Positions 44,243 to 54,276 are shown, counted from the stretch's first letter. The stretch is DNA of 64,000 bases from Marivita sp003149565 (GCF_965216415.1 NZ_CBDCFU010000002.1), one strand, 5' to 3'. Program-made: numbers and translations. Notes: generated by a model not told the origin, from the sequence alone.

Positions 44243-44865
44243 CAGCCAAACGACTTTGCGCGGCGCTTTTGGCGCTGGCGGTTTGTGTGACCATTGTCAC
44301 GCGTATCTGGTTGCGGATCGACCGTTATGATGTCGGGCTGATCGAGGCTCTGGCATTCAACTTCCGTTACTTCACGATCTGGACCAACACTCTTGTCGGA
44401 CTGACTTGTGCCTGGGTGGCGCTGGGTGGGCGCGAGCCGGCAAAGGTGCAGGGCGGGCTGCTCTTGTCGATTGCGATGGTGGCCATCGTTTACCACGTGC
44501 TGCTGGCGCATCTGCGCGATTATCGCGGCATCGACATGGTGATCGACCTGATGCTGCACACGCTGATCCCTTTGGGCTTTGCGTGCTATTGGCTGGCCTT
44601 CGTGCGGAAAGCCGATCTGCGCTTTCCCGATATTCTGCCGTGGCTGGTTTTGCCGCTGCTCTATTGCATCGTAGCGATGGTGCGGGCCGGCTTCTTTGAC
44701 GGACGCTATCCTTATCACTTCCTGAATCTTGCAGAGCTCGGTCCGCTGCGCACCGGGATCAACATATTTGGTTTACTGGTCGTGTTCTCGGCATTCGGCG
44801 CGATGATCGTTTTTGCGGGACAAAAGCTTGGCCATCGGCCTGCCTTTGCCGGGACAGAGTCCTAG
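44239..44865 (+). CDS. Pr6Pr family membrane protein
   Basis: 208 residues with six hydrophobic segments (for example LCAALLALAVCVTIVTRIWL, FRYFTIWTNTLVGLTCAWV, LLSIAMVAIVYHVLLAHL, LPWLVLPLLYCIVAMV, GINIFGLLVVFSAFGAMIVF). The FNFRYFTIWTN and HTLIPLGF motifs fit the Pr6Pr (FAR-17a/AIG1-like) family; function unknown. GTG start (GTGA) overlaps the zinc-finger gene stop; the longer upstream frame is not supported. Confidence 0.82.
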   Translation: MTAKRLCAALLALAVCVTIVTRIWLRIDRYDVGLIEALAFNFRYFTIWTNTLVGLTCAWVALGGREPAKVQGGLLLSIAMVAIVYHVLLAHLRDYRGIDMVIDLMLHTLIPLGFACYWLAFVRKADLRFPDILPWLVLPLLYCIVAMVRAGFFDGRYPYHFLNLAELGPLRTGINIFGLLVVFSAFGAMIVFAGQKLGHRPAFAGTES

Positions 44866-44971
44866 CTCCTGTTCAACTGCATAAGCCGCCCAAGGTTTCT
44901 GGAGTTCCTGCTGGCACCTCTTCTCCGACCGTGGCAAAGCTTGTGCCAGCACGAAAACAGGGGCGCGCGAC

Positions 44972-47773
44972 ATGGCATTTGGCAAAGGACACCATCTTCA
45001 CCTGATCGACGGGTCGGCCTTCATCTTTCGGGCTTATCATGCGTTGCCGCCTCTGACGCGGAAATCGGATGGCTTGCCCGTTGGCGCGGTCAGCGGCTTT
45101 TGCAACATGCTCCAACGCTATGTCGAAGGGAATGCCGGGTCGGATGTGACCCACGTTGCGGTGATCTTTGATAAGGGCAGCCACACCTTCCGTAATGACA
45201 TGTACGATCAGTACAAGGCCAACCGCGAGGCGATGCCCGAAGACCTGCGTCCGCAGATTCCGCTCACCCGCCGCGCGACAGAGGCGTTCAACATCGCCTG
45301 CGAAGAGATGGAAGGCTATGAGGCGGACGATATCATTGCCACGCTGGCGGTACAGGCACGCAAGGCGGGCGGGCGTGTGACGATCATCAGCTCCGATAAG
45401 GACCTGATGCAGTTGGTTGGTGACGGGGTCGAGATGTTCGACGCCATGAAGAACCGCACCATTGACCGGGACGGTGTATTCGAAAAATTTGGTGTCTTTC
45501 CGGAGCGTGTGGTCGATGTGCAGGCGCTGGCCGGCGACAGTGTCGACAACGTCCCGGGTGCGCCGGGGATCGGGGTCAAGACGGCGGCCTTGTTGATCAA
45601 CGAATATGGCTCGCTTGAAGAGCTGTTGGATCGCGCGGGCGAGATCAAACAGCCAAAGCGCCGCGAAACCCTGATCGAAAAGCGCGACCAGATCGAGTTG
45701 AGCAAAAAGCTGGTTCTGCTGGATGAGAACACACCGATCACCTTTACGCTGGATGATTTGGAGGTCCGTGAGCCTGACCCAGACAAGTTGATGGCGTTCC
45801 TGGCCGAGATGGAATTCCGCACGCTGACCAAGCGCATCGCCGATGCCTTGGAGGTTGAGGCACCGGTTATTCAGGACACCACGCCGGAGGGTGCCAATCC
45901 ACCCTCGGACGATGCGCCGGAGCTCCCGCCGATGGACACCGGGAACTATGAATGTGTGCGAGACCTGACGGCCTTGCAGTCTTGGATTGATGCGGCGAAT
46001 GAAAAAGGCTGGGTGGCGTTTGATACCGAAACCACCGGTCTCAATGAGATGACGGCAGACTTGGTTGGTGTTTCCCTCTGTGTTGAGCCGGGCAAGGCCT
46101 GCTATATCCCGCTGGCCCACAAGGCCGAGGGCGGTGAAGGGCTTTTCGGGTCCGATGATCTGGCGGATGGGCAGATCCCGATGGACGCGGCCCTGTCCGC
46201 GCTGAAACCGCTTCTGGAAGATCCTGCGGTGATGAAGATCGGCCAGAACATGAAATACGATGCCAAGATCATGGCGCGTTGTGGGATCACATTGGCTCCG
46301 ATCGACGATACAATGCTCATGTCCTATGCGATGAACGCGGGGCTGCACAGCCACGGGATGGACACTCTGGCCGAGCGATATCTGGGCCACACGCCTATCC
46401 CGATCAAGGAGCTGCTGGGCAGTGGCAAAAGCCAGATCACCTTTGACCGCGTGCCGATCGACAAGGCCACGCCCTATGCGGCCGAGGATGCTGAAATCAC
46501 ATTGCGCCTGTGGCAGATGTTCAAGCCGCAGCTTCACAAGACCAAGGTCACCCGTGTCTATGAAGGCATGGAACGGCCATTGGTGCCTGTATTGGCCGAG
46601 ATGGAGATGGCCGGGATCAAGGTCGATCGCGACACGCTTTCCCGTATGTCCAACGCATTCAGCCAGAAAATGGCGGGGCTCGAAGACGAGATTTACGAGC
46701 TGGCCGGTCGCAAATTCAACGTGGGAAGCCCCAAGCAGCTGGGCGAGATTCTGTTCGACGAAATGGGCCTTGAGGGTGGTAAACGCGGTAAGACCGGGGC
46801 TTATGCCACCGGTGCTGACGTACTGGAGGATTTGGCCACAGAGCACGAGCTGCCGCGCCGGGTTCTCGACTGGCGGCAGTTGAGCAAGCTCAAGTCCACC
46901 TATACAGACGCGTTGCAGGATCACATCAACCGAGAGACCGGTCGGGTGCACACGTCCTATTCCATTGCTGGGGCCAACACCGGGCGACTGGCATCGACCG
47001 ATCCGAATCTGCAAAACATTCCGATCCGCACCGAGGAAGGCCGCCGTATCCGCGAAGCGTTTGTCGCCGAAGAGGGCAAGACACTGGTGGCGCTGGATTA
47101 TTCCCAGATCGAACTGCGCATTCTGGCGCATATCGCCGATATTCAGGCACTCAAGGACGCGTTCAAGGACGGCCAGGACATTCACGCTGCGACTGCTTCG
47201 GAGATGTTCAATGTGCCACTGGACGAGATGACACCGGATGTGCGCCGTCAGGCCAAGGCAATTAACTTTGGTGTGATCTACGGGATCAGCGGCTTTGGCC
47301 TTGCGCGCAACCTGCGTATTCCCCGGGCCGAGGCGCAGGGCTTTATCGACCGGTATTTCGAGCGTTTCCCCGGTATCAAGGCTTATATGGATGAGACCAC
47401 GGCCTTTGCCAAAGAGCATAACCGGGTCGAGACGCTTTTTGGTCGAGTGATCCACACGCCCGAGATCAATGCCAAGGGACCGCGTGCCGGCTTTGCGAAG
47501 CGCGCTGCGATCAACGCGCCCATTCAAGGCACTGCTGCCGACATCATCCGCCGTGCGATGATCCGGATGCCGGATGCGATTGCCAAGCTACCCGCGAGAA
47601 TGCTGTTGCAGGTGCATGACGAATTGCTGTTCGAGGTCGAGCAGGGGGCCGAGGACGATCTGATCAACGTCGCGCGCGATGTGATGGAAGGGGCTGCCGA
47701 TCCGGTTGTGCACCTGAGCGTACCTCTGGTTGCGGATGCCGGGCAGGGCAAGAACTGGGCTGAGGCACATTGA
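44972..47773 (+). CDS. polA: DNA polymerase I
   Basis: 933-residue repair and Okazaki-fragment polymerase with three domains: 5'-3' exonuclease (1-about 300; HLIDGSAFIFRAYHALP, FDKGSHTFR, GDSVDNVPGAPGIGVKTAA), 3'-5' exonuclease with all acidic residues kept (AFDTETTGL, NMKYDAK, YAAEDAEI), and polymerase with motif A LDYSQIELR, motif B RRQAKAINFGVIYG and motif C LQVHDELLFE. So proofreading should be active. The ATG at 44972 starts the conserved part. Confidence 0.97.
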   Translation: MAFGKGHHLHLIDGSAFIFRAYHALPPLTRKSDGLPVGAVSGFCNMLQRYVEGNAGSDVTHVAVIFDKGSHTFRNDMYDQYKANREAMPEDLRPQIPLTRRATEAFNIACEEMEGYEADDIIATLAVQARKAGGRVTIISSDKDLMQLVGDGVEMFDAMKNRTIDRDGVFEKFGVFPERVVDVQALAGDSVDNVPGAPGIGVKTAALLINEYGSLEELLDRAGEIKQPKRRETLIEKRDQIELSKKLVLLDENTPITFTLDDLEVREPDPDKLMAFLAEMEFRTLTKRIADALEVEAPVIQDTTPEGANPPSDDAPELPPMDTGNYECVRDLTALQSWIDAANEKGWVAFDTETTGLNEMTADLVGVSLCVEPGKACYIPLAHKAEGGEGLFGSDDLADGQIPMDAALSALKPLLEDPAVMKIGQNMKYDAKIMARCGITLAPIDDTMLMSYAMNAGLHSHGMDTLAERYLGHTPIPIKELLGSGKSQITFDRVPIDKATPYAAEDAEITLRLWQMFKPQLHKTKVTRVYEGMERPLVPVLAEMEMAGIKVDRDTLSRMSNAFSQKMAGLEDEIYELAGRKFNVGSPKQLGEILFDEMGLEGGKRGKTGAYATGADVLEDLATEHELPRRVLDWRQLSKLKSTYTDALQDHINRETGRVHTSYSIAGANTGRLASTDPNLQNIPIRTEEGRRIREAFVAEEGKTLVALDYSQIELRILAHIADIQALKDAFKDGQDIHAATASEMFNVPLDEMTPDVRRQAKAINFGVIYGISGFGLARNLRIPRAEAQGFIDRYFERFPGIKAYMDETTAFAKEHNRVETLFGRVIHTPEINAKGPRAGFAKRAAINAPIQGTAADIIRRAMIRMPDAIAKLPARMLLQVHDELLFEVEQGAEDDLINVARDVMEGAADPVVHLSVPLVADAGQGKNWAEAH

Positions 47774-47831
47774 TGGGTCGCGCTTGCCTGATCCTCTCAC
47801 ACCAAGGCGCGAGCACGCGCCTTGTCTGTAC

Positions 47832-49007
47832 GTGACCGCCCTCAGAATTCCGAACCGGACCGCGCGGTGGCTTTGGCTTGCCACCAACGGATTGGGGCAG
47901 ACACCGACCGGTCCGCTTGAACTGAGCGCGATGATCCATGATCTCGGTTTTGTGCAGCTTGACGCGATCCAGGTCGTGTCGCGCGCCCATCATCATATCC
48001 TCTGGAGCCGGAACCAGAACTACCGCGAACCGATGCTGAATCGGCACATGGCGCAGGATCGCGGCGTTTTCGAGCATTTCACCCATGATGCCTCGGTTTT
48101 ACCGATGAATTTTCTGCCGATGTGGCAGCGACAGTTTAGGCGCATGCGGGACAAAGTCAGCCAAGCCTCTTGGTACGGCAAGCATTTGAGCAGCGATCAC
48201 TTGGACATGATCCGCCGCCGCATCGCTGATGAGGGGCCACTTTCGACGCACGACTTTGACACCAAGATCGAAGGTGCCCGTGAAATGTGGAAACGCCCGC
48301 CGCACAAGATCGGGCTGGACTACCTGTGGTATGCCGGAGAGCTGGCCACCTGCCATCGGGATGGCTTTACCAAGTATTACGATTTGGCCGAACGCGTATT
48401 TCCTGAAGACCTTCGGTGTCAAGAAATTCCGGATCAAGAGCAGATCGACTGGCTGTGCCAATCAGCGCTGGACCGTCTGAGTGTCGGAACCCAGGGGGAG
48501 ATCCGAAAGTTCTGGGAAGCGACTGATGTTGCAGAGGTCGCTGATTGGGCGGACCGATCTGCGTCAGAATTGGTGCCCGTTGAGGTCGAAGCGGCCGATG
48601 GTGGCTGGACCAAGGCTTTGGCCGCACCGGATATTGAGTCGCGACTTGTGGGATTGACCGGCCCCACGTCCCGATTACGGATTCTGAACCCGTTTGATCC
48701 GGCGATACGGGACCGAGTGCGTCTCAAACGACTGTTCGGCTTCGAATACACAGTCGAAATGTTCGTTCCCGCCGCCAAGCGCGTCTGGGGGTACTATGTC
48801 TATCCGTTGCTTGAAGGGGATCGATTTGTCGGTCGGGTCGAGGTCAAGGCTGACAGGAAGACAGGAACACTGACAGTTCTGAATCTGTGGTGGGAAGACG
48901 GCGTCAAGCGCACTGATGACCGGCTGAAGAAACTGGACAGCGAATTGGAACGCTTTGCCCGTTTGGCCGGTGTGTCGACAATCACTTGGACGTGTTCCAG
49001 AACTTGA
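47832..49007 (+). CDS. YcaQ-like DNA glycosylase (winged-helix)
   Basis: 391 residues. The N-terminal winged-helix half holds the family's catalytic region: IHDLGFVQLDAIQVVSRAHHHILWSR (the QLD signature, about residues 28-54). E. coli YcaQ removes interstrand-crosslinked bases. Other family features are YREPMLNRHMAQDRGVFEHFTHDASVLP and the C-terminal RLRILNPFDPAIRDRVRLKRLFGFEYT. GTG at 47832 is proposed because conserved residues start just after it and polA ends at 47773. It follows polA, a sensible partner. Confidence 0.87.
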   Translation: MTALRIPNRTARWLWLATNGLGQTPTGPLELSAMIHDLGFVQLDAIQVVSRAHHHILWSRNQNYREPMLNRHMAQDRGVFEHFTHDASVLPMNFLPMWQRQFRRMRDKVSQASWYGKHLSSDHLDMIRRRIADEGPLSTHDFDTKIEGAREMWKRPPHKIGLDYLWYAGELATCHRDGFTKYYDLAERVFPEDLRCQEIPDQEQIDWLCQSALDRLSVGTQGEIRKFWEATDVAEVADWADRSASELVPVEVEAADGGWTKALAAPDIESRLVGLTGPTSRLRILNPFDPAIRDRVRLKRLFGFEYTVEMFVPAAKRVWGYYVYPLLEGDRFVGRVEVKADRKTGTLTVLNLWWEDGVKRTDDRLKKLDSELERFARLAGVSTITWTCSRT

Positions 49008-49202
49008 TCTGTTTGCAGTTGGGGCGGAAATCTGAAGATGTTTGATTTCTCAATTGTTTGACATGGCTTCAGCCGCTTAGATGGGCTGCAAGTAAGGGAC
49101 GAGAGGGAACGTGCCAGCCGATGCATTCATAATGAATGGTCGCGTCTGCGACAGTGTGAAGATATCTACGCTTGTCCGGCTGAACATTTGGAGTATGGCG
49201 GA

Positions 49203-50201
49203 ATGAGCCTCGTGATCGATGGTCTGCAATACGCAAACTGGTCGGAAAAAATCTTTCGCCAGATGCGCGCTGGCGGTGTGGATGCGGTGCATGTCACCAT
49301 CACCTACCACGAGACCTTCCGGGAAACGGTGCTTAATATCGAGCAGTGGAACCGCTGGTTCGAAACCTATCCTGACCTGATATTTCAGGGCCGAACCGCA
49401 GCGGATGTCGCCCGCGCGAAAGAAACCGGGCGCACTGCGATTTTTTTTGGCTCTCAGAATCCGTCGTGTATCGAAGACGATATTGGTCTTGTCGAGGTCC
49501 TGCACACGCTTGGTCTGCGGTTCATGCAGTTGACCTATAACAATCAATCTCTTCTGGCCACAGGATGTTATGAAGACCACGACACCGGCCTGACCCGGAT
49601 GGGGCGCGAGGTGGTTGCTGAGATGAACCGCGTTGGGATGGTTGTGGACATGAGCCACTCTGGCGAGCGGTCTACGCTGGAGGCGATCGAACATTCGAGC
49701 CGACCCATCGCAATCACGCATGCAAATCCAGCCAGCTGGCACCCTGCGCTTCGCAACAAGTCAGAGGCGGTTTTGCGCGCGTTGGCTGAAAGCGGCGGTA
49801 TGCTTGGGTTCTCGATTTACCCACATCACCTTGCCGGGGGCAGTTCCTGCACGTTGGACAGTTTCTGCGAGATGGTTGCGCGGACAGCGGACTTGATGGG
49901 GATCGGCGCGATCGGGATCGGTACCGACCTGTGTCAGGATCAACCTGATTCTGTGGTCGAATGGATGCGGGTGGGGCGGTGGACCAAGAGCATCGACTAC
50001 GGCGAAGGAAGCGCGTCGGCGCCGGGGTTTCCGCCGATGCCGGACTGGTTTGCGACCAACGAGGATTTTCCCCAAATTGCCGAAGGCCTACTCCGGATTG
50101 GTTTGAGCGACGCGGACGTGCGTGCTGTGATGGGCGAGAACTGGTTGCGGTTCTTTGAGACGAGTTTTGGACGCCAGTCATCCAGCGTTTGGTCGATTTA
50201 G
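49203..50201 (+). CDS. M19 membrane-dipeptidase-like protein, HxD and Glu ligands missing
   Basis: 332 residues of the renal-dipeptidase (peptidase M19) fold, with VDMSHSGERSTLEAIEH, AITHANPASWHPALRNKS and a C-terminal NWLRFF typical of the family. The first metal motif (DGHND) reads IDGLQYANW, and the bridging Glu site reads GSQNPSC. So only two of the usual metal ligands (in DMSH and ITHA) remain, and normal dipeptidase chemistry is doubtful. I remember this subfamily near dimethylglycine (dgcAB) genes in Pseudomonas, not seen here. GGAG precedes the ATG; the next gene's AGGAG overlaps the stop. Confidence 0.85.
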   Translation: MSLVIDGLQYANWSEKIFRQMRAGGVDAVHVTITYHETFRETVLNIEQWNRWFETYPDLIFQGRTAADVARAKETGRTAIFFGSQNPSCIEDDIGLVEVLHTLGLRFMQLTYNNQSLLATGCYEDHDTGLTRMGREVVAEMNRVGMVVDMSHSGERSTLEAIEHSSRPIAITHANPASWHPALRNKSEAVLRALAESGGMLGFSIYPHHLAGGSSCTLDSFCEMVARTADLMGIGAIGIGTDLCQDQPDSVVEWMRVGRWTKSIDYGEGSASAPGFPPMPDWFATNEDFPQIAEGLLRIGLSDADVRAVMGENWLRFFETSFGRQSSSVWSI

Positions 50202-50214
50202 GAGTGATAACCTT

Positions 50215-51894
50215 ATGGATTGCGTGTCCCTGAATCCCTTCCCGGAAGCAGCAGCGTTTCGCCGTCCTCCTTCAGAGGTGATGCGGTTGGCGCGGATGGG
50301 CTGTGCTCACCCGACACGGCTGTCTTTTTTGCGGACTTTGCTGCGGCGGGTGACGGATCAGGGTTGGGTGTTCGATCGCCCGGTTTGGCATGTCGACAAC
50401 AGTGGGGTGGGCCGCGCTGTGTACCGGGCCATTGGACCGGAACGGACCTACAGCCTTGTGGCCTTTGCGCATGATCTGCCCGATGAAATGCGCTCGGACC
50501 GGGTTATCGCCACTGCATGGGATGCCACCTTTGCCATGTTCGATGGGGAGCCCACAGAGGCCGATTTGGATCGTCTGCAGGCGAATGTGCCTTTGCAGGA
50601 GGCCGGACGGATCAGTCAGAAAGAGTTGTCCCTGAGCCGCGCCAATCGGTCGGTGCGGCTGTTCGAACACGTTGTTGATCGGCTGGCGGCGGGGGAGCAG
50701 CCAAACGTTACTGAAGTTGCCGCGGTTGGGTATTTGATGCGGACCACCGCAGTATACGGATCAGGCAAGTTTGGTGCGGCGGATCTGGCAACCGTCATGG
50801 ACCGGCCAGAACTGAATGTCCCTTTTCAGGTAGAAATGCTGTCGGTATGGCTGACGCGCCAATTCACTGTTGATATTGCCGAACACCTTGCCCGTGTGCG
50901 TGGCGGTGCGCGCGCGGCGCGGCTTGATCCTGCAATCAAGAAAAGTCTCGGCGTCGGCAATTCGACCGGGCTGGGCATGGCCCCGTTTCTGGTGCGGCAT
51001 CCCATTCTACTCAATAACTGGATAATGGCACGGGAAGAGGCGCTGGCACGGGTCAGAGCACAATCTGACGCGGACCCGAATACTGTCAGTGAATTTCGCG
51101 CAGCACTGTCCGACGCGCAGGAAAACGCCCGGAAATGGTCGTCGACCCATCCGTCGCAAGTTTCCAAACTTGCTGCGTTGCGCAAAGACCTGGACAGCAT
51201 CTCGGGGTACTTGGCGCTTGGGTCGATGTCAGAATCAGATCACCCTTGGGATACGCTTTGGCGTTGGGGCGAGACACAGCTTTCACTTGAGGGCCAGGAA
51301 GCCCTTCTGGCGTTGATGTTGGAGCCGCATGGCAATCTGGTGGATGGGCTTGCCGAATGTATGGTTGCCAATGAGCGGGCCGCCTTTCGTCTGGACGGCA
51401 GCATGACGGTTGGTGCTCTCTGTGATCGGTTGGAGCAGGCCTATGACTGGGCGCTGCCGATTGATTTTGATCTGCCCGACAATGCTGCGCGGTTCTGGTA
51501 CGTCTCGGAAGAAAAGCTGGAGCCGCGCATTGGCTTCCGGTTCGAAGAGGACGGAGCAGACCTGGAACAGCCGCTTTGTATCGCGCGCCTTGCCAAAGAT
51601 CTCCACGTTGCTTTGCAGGACTGGTCAAGAGATGCTCCGATTGCGTCCTTCTTGGTGGCGCATCCCGAACATCGGTTCATTGTGCGACGGGTGCAGGCCA
51701 CAGAGCGTCACCCGTATGCCGAGGTGCGTGACAACCTTATTGCGGCGGACATGCTGCCCATCGACCTGATGCGCTGCAAGCTGGCGTTCTTCGGGGCTAG
51801 TCGGTTTGATCCTCGCTCTGACAAGTGGGTTCGGATCAGTTTGTTCCAGGACTTGCCTTATCCTTCGGATTTATCTCCTGAGGCGTGGGCATGA
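50215..51894 (+). CDS. Conserved hypothetical protein of unknown function
   Basis: 559 residues, no signal peptide or membrane segment seen, no family I can name. Distinct stretches: GWVFDRPVWHVDNSGVGRAVYRA (about 55), YSLVAFAHDLPDEMRSDRVIATAWDATFAMFDG (about 83), a Ser/Gly-rich GVGNSTGLGMAPFLVRHPILLNNW (about 244), and a C-terminal HPEHRFIVRRVQATERHPYAEVRDNLI. ATG 50215 follows AGGAG formed at the M19 gene stop; its own stop overlaps the DUF3726 gene start (ATGA). Probably a cytosolic partner or enzyme of a three-gene system. Confidence 0.82.
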   Translation: MDCVSLNPFPEAAAFRRPPSEVMRLARMGCAHPTRLSFLRTLLRRVTDQGWVFDRPVWHVDNSGVGRAVYRAIGPERTYSLVAFAHDLPDEMRSDRVIATAWDATFAMFDGEPTEADLDRLQANVPLQEAGRISQKELSLSRANRSVRLFEHVVDRLAAGEQPNVTEVAAVGYLMRTTAVYGSGKFGAADLATVMDRPELNVPFQVEMLSVWLTRQFTVDIAEHLARVRGGARAARLDPAIKKSLGVGNSTGLGMAPFLVRHPILLNNWIMAREEALARVRAQSDADPNTVSEFRAALSDAQENARKWSSTHPSQVSKLAALRKDLDSISGYLALGSMSESDHPWDTLWRWGETQLSLEGQEALLALMLEPHGNLVDGLAECMVANERAAFRLDGSMTVGALCDRLEQAYDWALPIDFDLPDNAARFWYVSEEKLEPRIGFRFEEDGADLEQPLCIARLAKDLHVALQDWSRDAPIASFLVAHPEHRFIVRRVQATERHPYAEVRDNLIAADMLPIDLMRCKLAFFGASRFDPRSDKWVRISLFQDLPYPSDLSPEAWA

Positions 51895-52616
51895 CGGTGC
51901 CTGCCGACGATCCGGAACCCAATGACCCGACGCGCTCCGGCCCTCCTTTGCTGCAAGCGGATGGTGCGTGGCTGTCCCACAATGAGATCGAGCAGCTTTG
52001 TCTCAAAGCTGCCCGTGGCGCTGGAATGAGTTGGGGATTGGCGGAAGAAGCGGGTTTTGCCGCGGCATGGCTTGCGCGTCGTGATGTGGATGGGCCAGCC
52101 GCCATTCTATCACAGATCACGCAAGCGGATGGGCGATCCTGGCATGAAATTTGTCCTGAGGTGACCGCTGGTCAGGTGACAGCCAGAGACGGACAAGAGC
52201 TTTGTCCCATTGCTCTTGGGACGGTGCTCTGTGATCGCGGCAATAACTTTATCGGGTCGAAACAGGAACCGTTGCTCTCTGTCGGTCCGATCACGTATCC
52301 TGTCCTGCTCCTGCCATTCCTGTCCGACATTTCGAAGCTGTGTGCGCTGAGTATTTCCTTGGAGTGGTCCGGACGGCGCGTTTTTGTAGGCCCGAATGGT
52401 GAGGTCACGGGTGATATTCCGGCGCTTGAATCGGAACCGTCCATACACGCGCAGATCAAAGTAGGCTCCGGCCCGAAACCTGCGAATGCGAACGCTCTCC
52501 GAGCGTTTTTTGTCTCGGAGGACACGCTGAGTGGTCTTAATCGCTATGCGCTCAGAACCACCGTCCCCGCATCTGAGGCGTCGCGCGCCGGCGCGGGGGC
52601 GGATGACTCTGACTGA
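51891..52616 (+). CDS. DUF3726 domain protein
   Basis: 241 residues. The N-terminal LSHNEIEQLCLKAARGAGMSWGLAEEAGFAAAWLARR fits the DUF3726 family as I recall it; the middle includes ALGTVLCDRGNNFIG and VGPITYPVLLLPFLSDISK. No signal peptide. Last gene of the M19-like/559-residue operon, overlapping the previous gene by four bases. Function unknown. Confidence 0.8.
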   Translation: MTVPADDPEPNDPTRSGPPLLQADGAWLSHNEIEQLCLKAARGAGMSWGLAEEAGFAAAWLARRDVDGPAAILSQITQADGRSWHEICPEVTAGQVTARDGQELCPIALGTVLCDRGNNFIGSKQEPLLSVGPITYPVLLLPFLSDISKLCALSISLEWSGRRVFVGPNGEVTGDIPALESEPSIHAQIKVGSGPKPANANALRAFFVSEDTLSGLNRYALRTTVPASEASRAGAGADDSD

Positions 52617-52642
52617 GCCAGGGCTCACAGGAAATCGTGGAG

Positions 52643-53635
52643 TCAGACCAGTCCGGCAGCTTTGAACAAGTCCTGCAGATCGGCTTCCGGACGTGGCCCG
52701 ATATGCGAGATGACCTCAGCAGCGGCGACGCAGCCCATGCGCCCGGCGGTCTCCATGTCGCACCCCGTTGCGAGGCCATAAAGGAACCCGGCTGCGAACT
52801 GGTCTCCCGCGCCCGTTGCATCGACCGGGACGACCTTTTCGACGGGAATGTCGCAGCGCGTGCCGTCGCGAATGATCGACACGCCATCGCCGGAACGTGT
52901 GCAGACCACGAGCGGACAGATCGCGGCCACCGCGGCCAGATCGGCCTCCAGATCGTTGTTCTGATAAAGCGACATGATCTCGGCCTCATTGCCGATCACG
53001 TAGTCCATCTCGTTTTCGATCAGGTTCAGGAAGTCTTCGCGGTGGCGTTCGACGCAGAACGGATCAGAGATGGCGATCCCGGCTTTGCCGCCTGCCGCGC
53101 GGCAGGTACGCGCCGTGCGAATGAAAGCGTCTTTGCCTTTGTCCTTGTCGAAAAGGTAGCCTTCGAGGAACACCACCTCGGCTTCGGCTGCCACGTCTTC
53201 GGACACGTCCTCGGGGCCGAGTTCGGCCGAGATACCCAGATAGGTGTTCATCGACCTCTCACCATCTGGTGAGACAAAGATCATCGACCGCGAGGTGGGC
53301 AATTCGCCCCCTGGCACCGGCGGGTTTACGAAGTCGGTGCCGTCCTTCTCCATTGCCTCTGCATAAAAACGGCCCAAGGCATCGTCATGCACCCGCCCAA
53401 TGAAGGCGGTGCGCAGACCCAGATTGCCCAGCCCGGCCAGTGTGTTGGCGACCGATCCGCCCGGCGTCTGCACGCGTTCCTTCATCGCCGCATAAAGCGT
53501 TTCGCCGCGTTCGCGCTCGACCAGTTGCATGATGCCTTTCTGGATACCCATCAGGTCCAGAAAGGTGTCTTCGGCGCGTGCGATCACGTCGACAACGGCG
53601 TTGCCGATGCCGACAACCTGGTATTTTTTGGTCAT
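52643..53635 (-). CDS. PfkB-family adenosine/ribokinase-like kinase
   Basis: 330 residues, ribokinase (PfkB) fold. Signatures: GNAVVDVIA at the start, TPGGSVANTLAGLGNLG, FIGRVHDDALGRFY, and the C-terminal active-site motif VDATGAGDQFAAGFLYGL with the catalytic Asp. The GGSVAN and FLEGYLFD wording fits the adenosine kinase type, but substrate is not proved. Start at 53635 overlaps the nth stop by four bases. Confidence 0.9.
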   Translation of the reverse strand: MTKKYQVVGIGNAVVDVIARAEDTFLDLMGIQKGIMQLVERERGETLYAAMKERVQTPGGSVANTLAGLGNLGLRTAFIGRVHDDALGRFYAEAMEKDGTDFVNPPVPGGELPTSRSMIFVSPDGERSMNTYLGISAELGPEDVSEDVAAEAEVVFLEGYLFDKDKGKDAFIRTARTCRAAGGKAGIAISDPFCVERHREDFLNLIENEMDYVIGNEAEIMSLYQNNDLEADLAAVAAICPLVVCTRSGDGVSIIRDGTRCDIPVEKVVPVDATGAGDQFAAGFLYGLATGCDMETAGRMGCVAAAEVISHIGPRPEADLQDLFKAAGLV

Positions 53636-54276
53636 TCTGTTTTGTCCTCGAATGGGCAGAGATCGCGGATCACGCAGACGCCGCATTTGGGTTTCCGGGC
53701 CACACAGGTGTAGCGCCCGTGCAGGATCAGCCAGTGATGGGCGTGATGTTGAAAATCGACCGGGATATGATCTTCGATGGCACGCTCCACGGCGACTACA
53801 TCTTTGCCGGGGCATATACCGGTGCGGTTGCCGACGCGGAAGATGTGGGTGTCCACCGCCTGGCTCGGATGACCCCACCACATATTGAGAACCACATTTG
53901 CGGTCTTGCGACCCACACCCGGCAGACTTTCAAGTGCGGCGCGGGAATTTGGCACCTCGCCGCCGTATTGATCGACAAGGATCTGGCTGAGCTTGATGAC
54001 ATTCTTGGCCTTGTTACGATAAAGGCCAATGGTCTTGATATGCTCGATCACGCCGTCTTCGCCAAGCGCCAGCATCTTTTCCGGCGTGTCGGCAATCTTG
54101 AACAACTCCCGTGTGGCCTTGTTGACGCCCACATCGGTTGCCTGCGCCGACAGCGCCACAGCTACAACCAGCGTATAGGCGTTGACATGCTCCAACTCCC
54201 CCTTGGGTTCAGGGTCCACTGCCTGAAAGCGAGTGAAGATCTCGCGGATCGTATGATAATCGAGTTGCTTTGCCAT
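53632..54276 (-). CDS. nth: Endonuclease III
   Basis: Removes oxidised pyrimidines from DNA and cuts the abasic site. 214 residues with the HhH motif LPGVGRKTANVVLN (catalytic Lys), VDTHIFRVGNRTG (catalytic Asp) and the 4Fe-4S loop CVARKPKCGVCVIRDLC. The ATG at 54276 (MAKQLDYHTIREIF) fits the family start; an in-frame start 12 codons upstream is less likely. First gene of the nth-kinase pair. Confidence 0.95.
   Translation of the reverse strand: MAKQLDYHTIREIFTRFQAVDPEPKGELEHVNAYTLVVAVALSAQATDVGVNKATRELFKIADTPEKMLALGEDGVIEHIKTIGLYRNKAKNVIKLSQILVDQYGGEVPNSRAALESLPGVGRKTANVVLNMWWGHPSQAVDTHIFRVGNRTGICPGKDVVAVERAIEDHIPVDFQHHAHHWLILHGRYTCVARKPKCGVCVIRDLCPFEDKTE

Noticed and set aside
44873..47527. 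Long minus-strand frame of 884 codons opposite polA
   Set aside because: It is the mirror of polA, whose motifs A, B, C and exonuclease sites are all intact; no family is recognised in the reverse frame.
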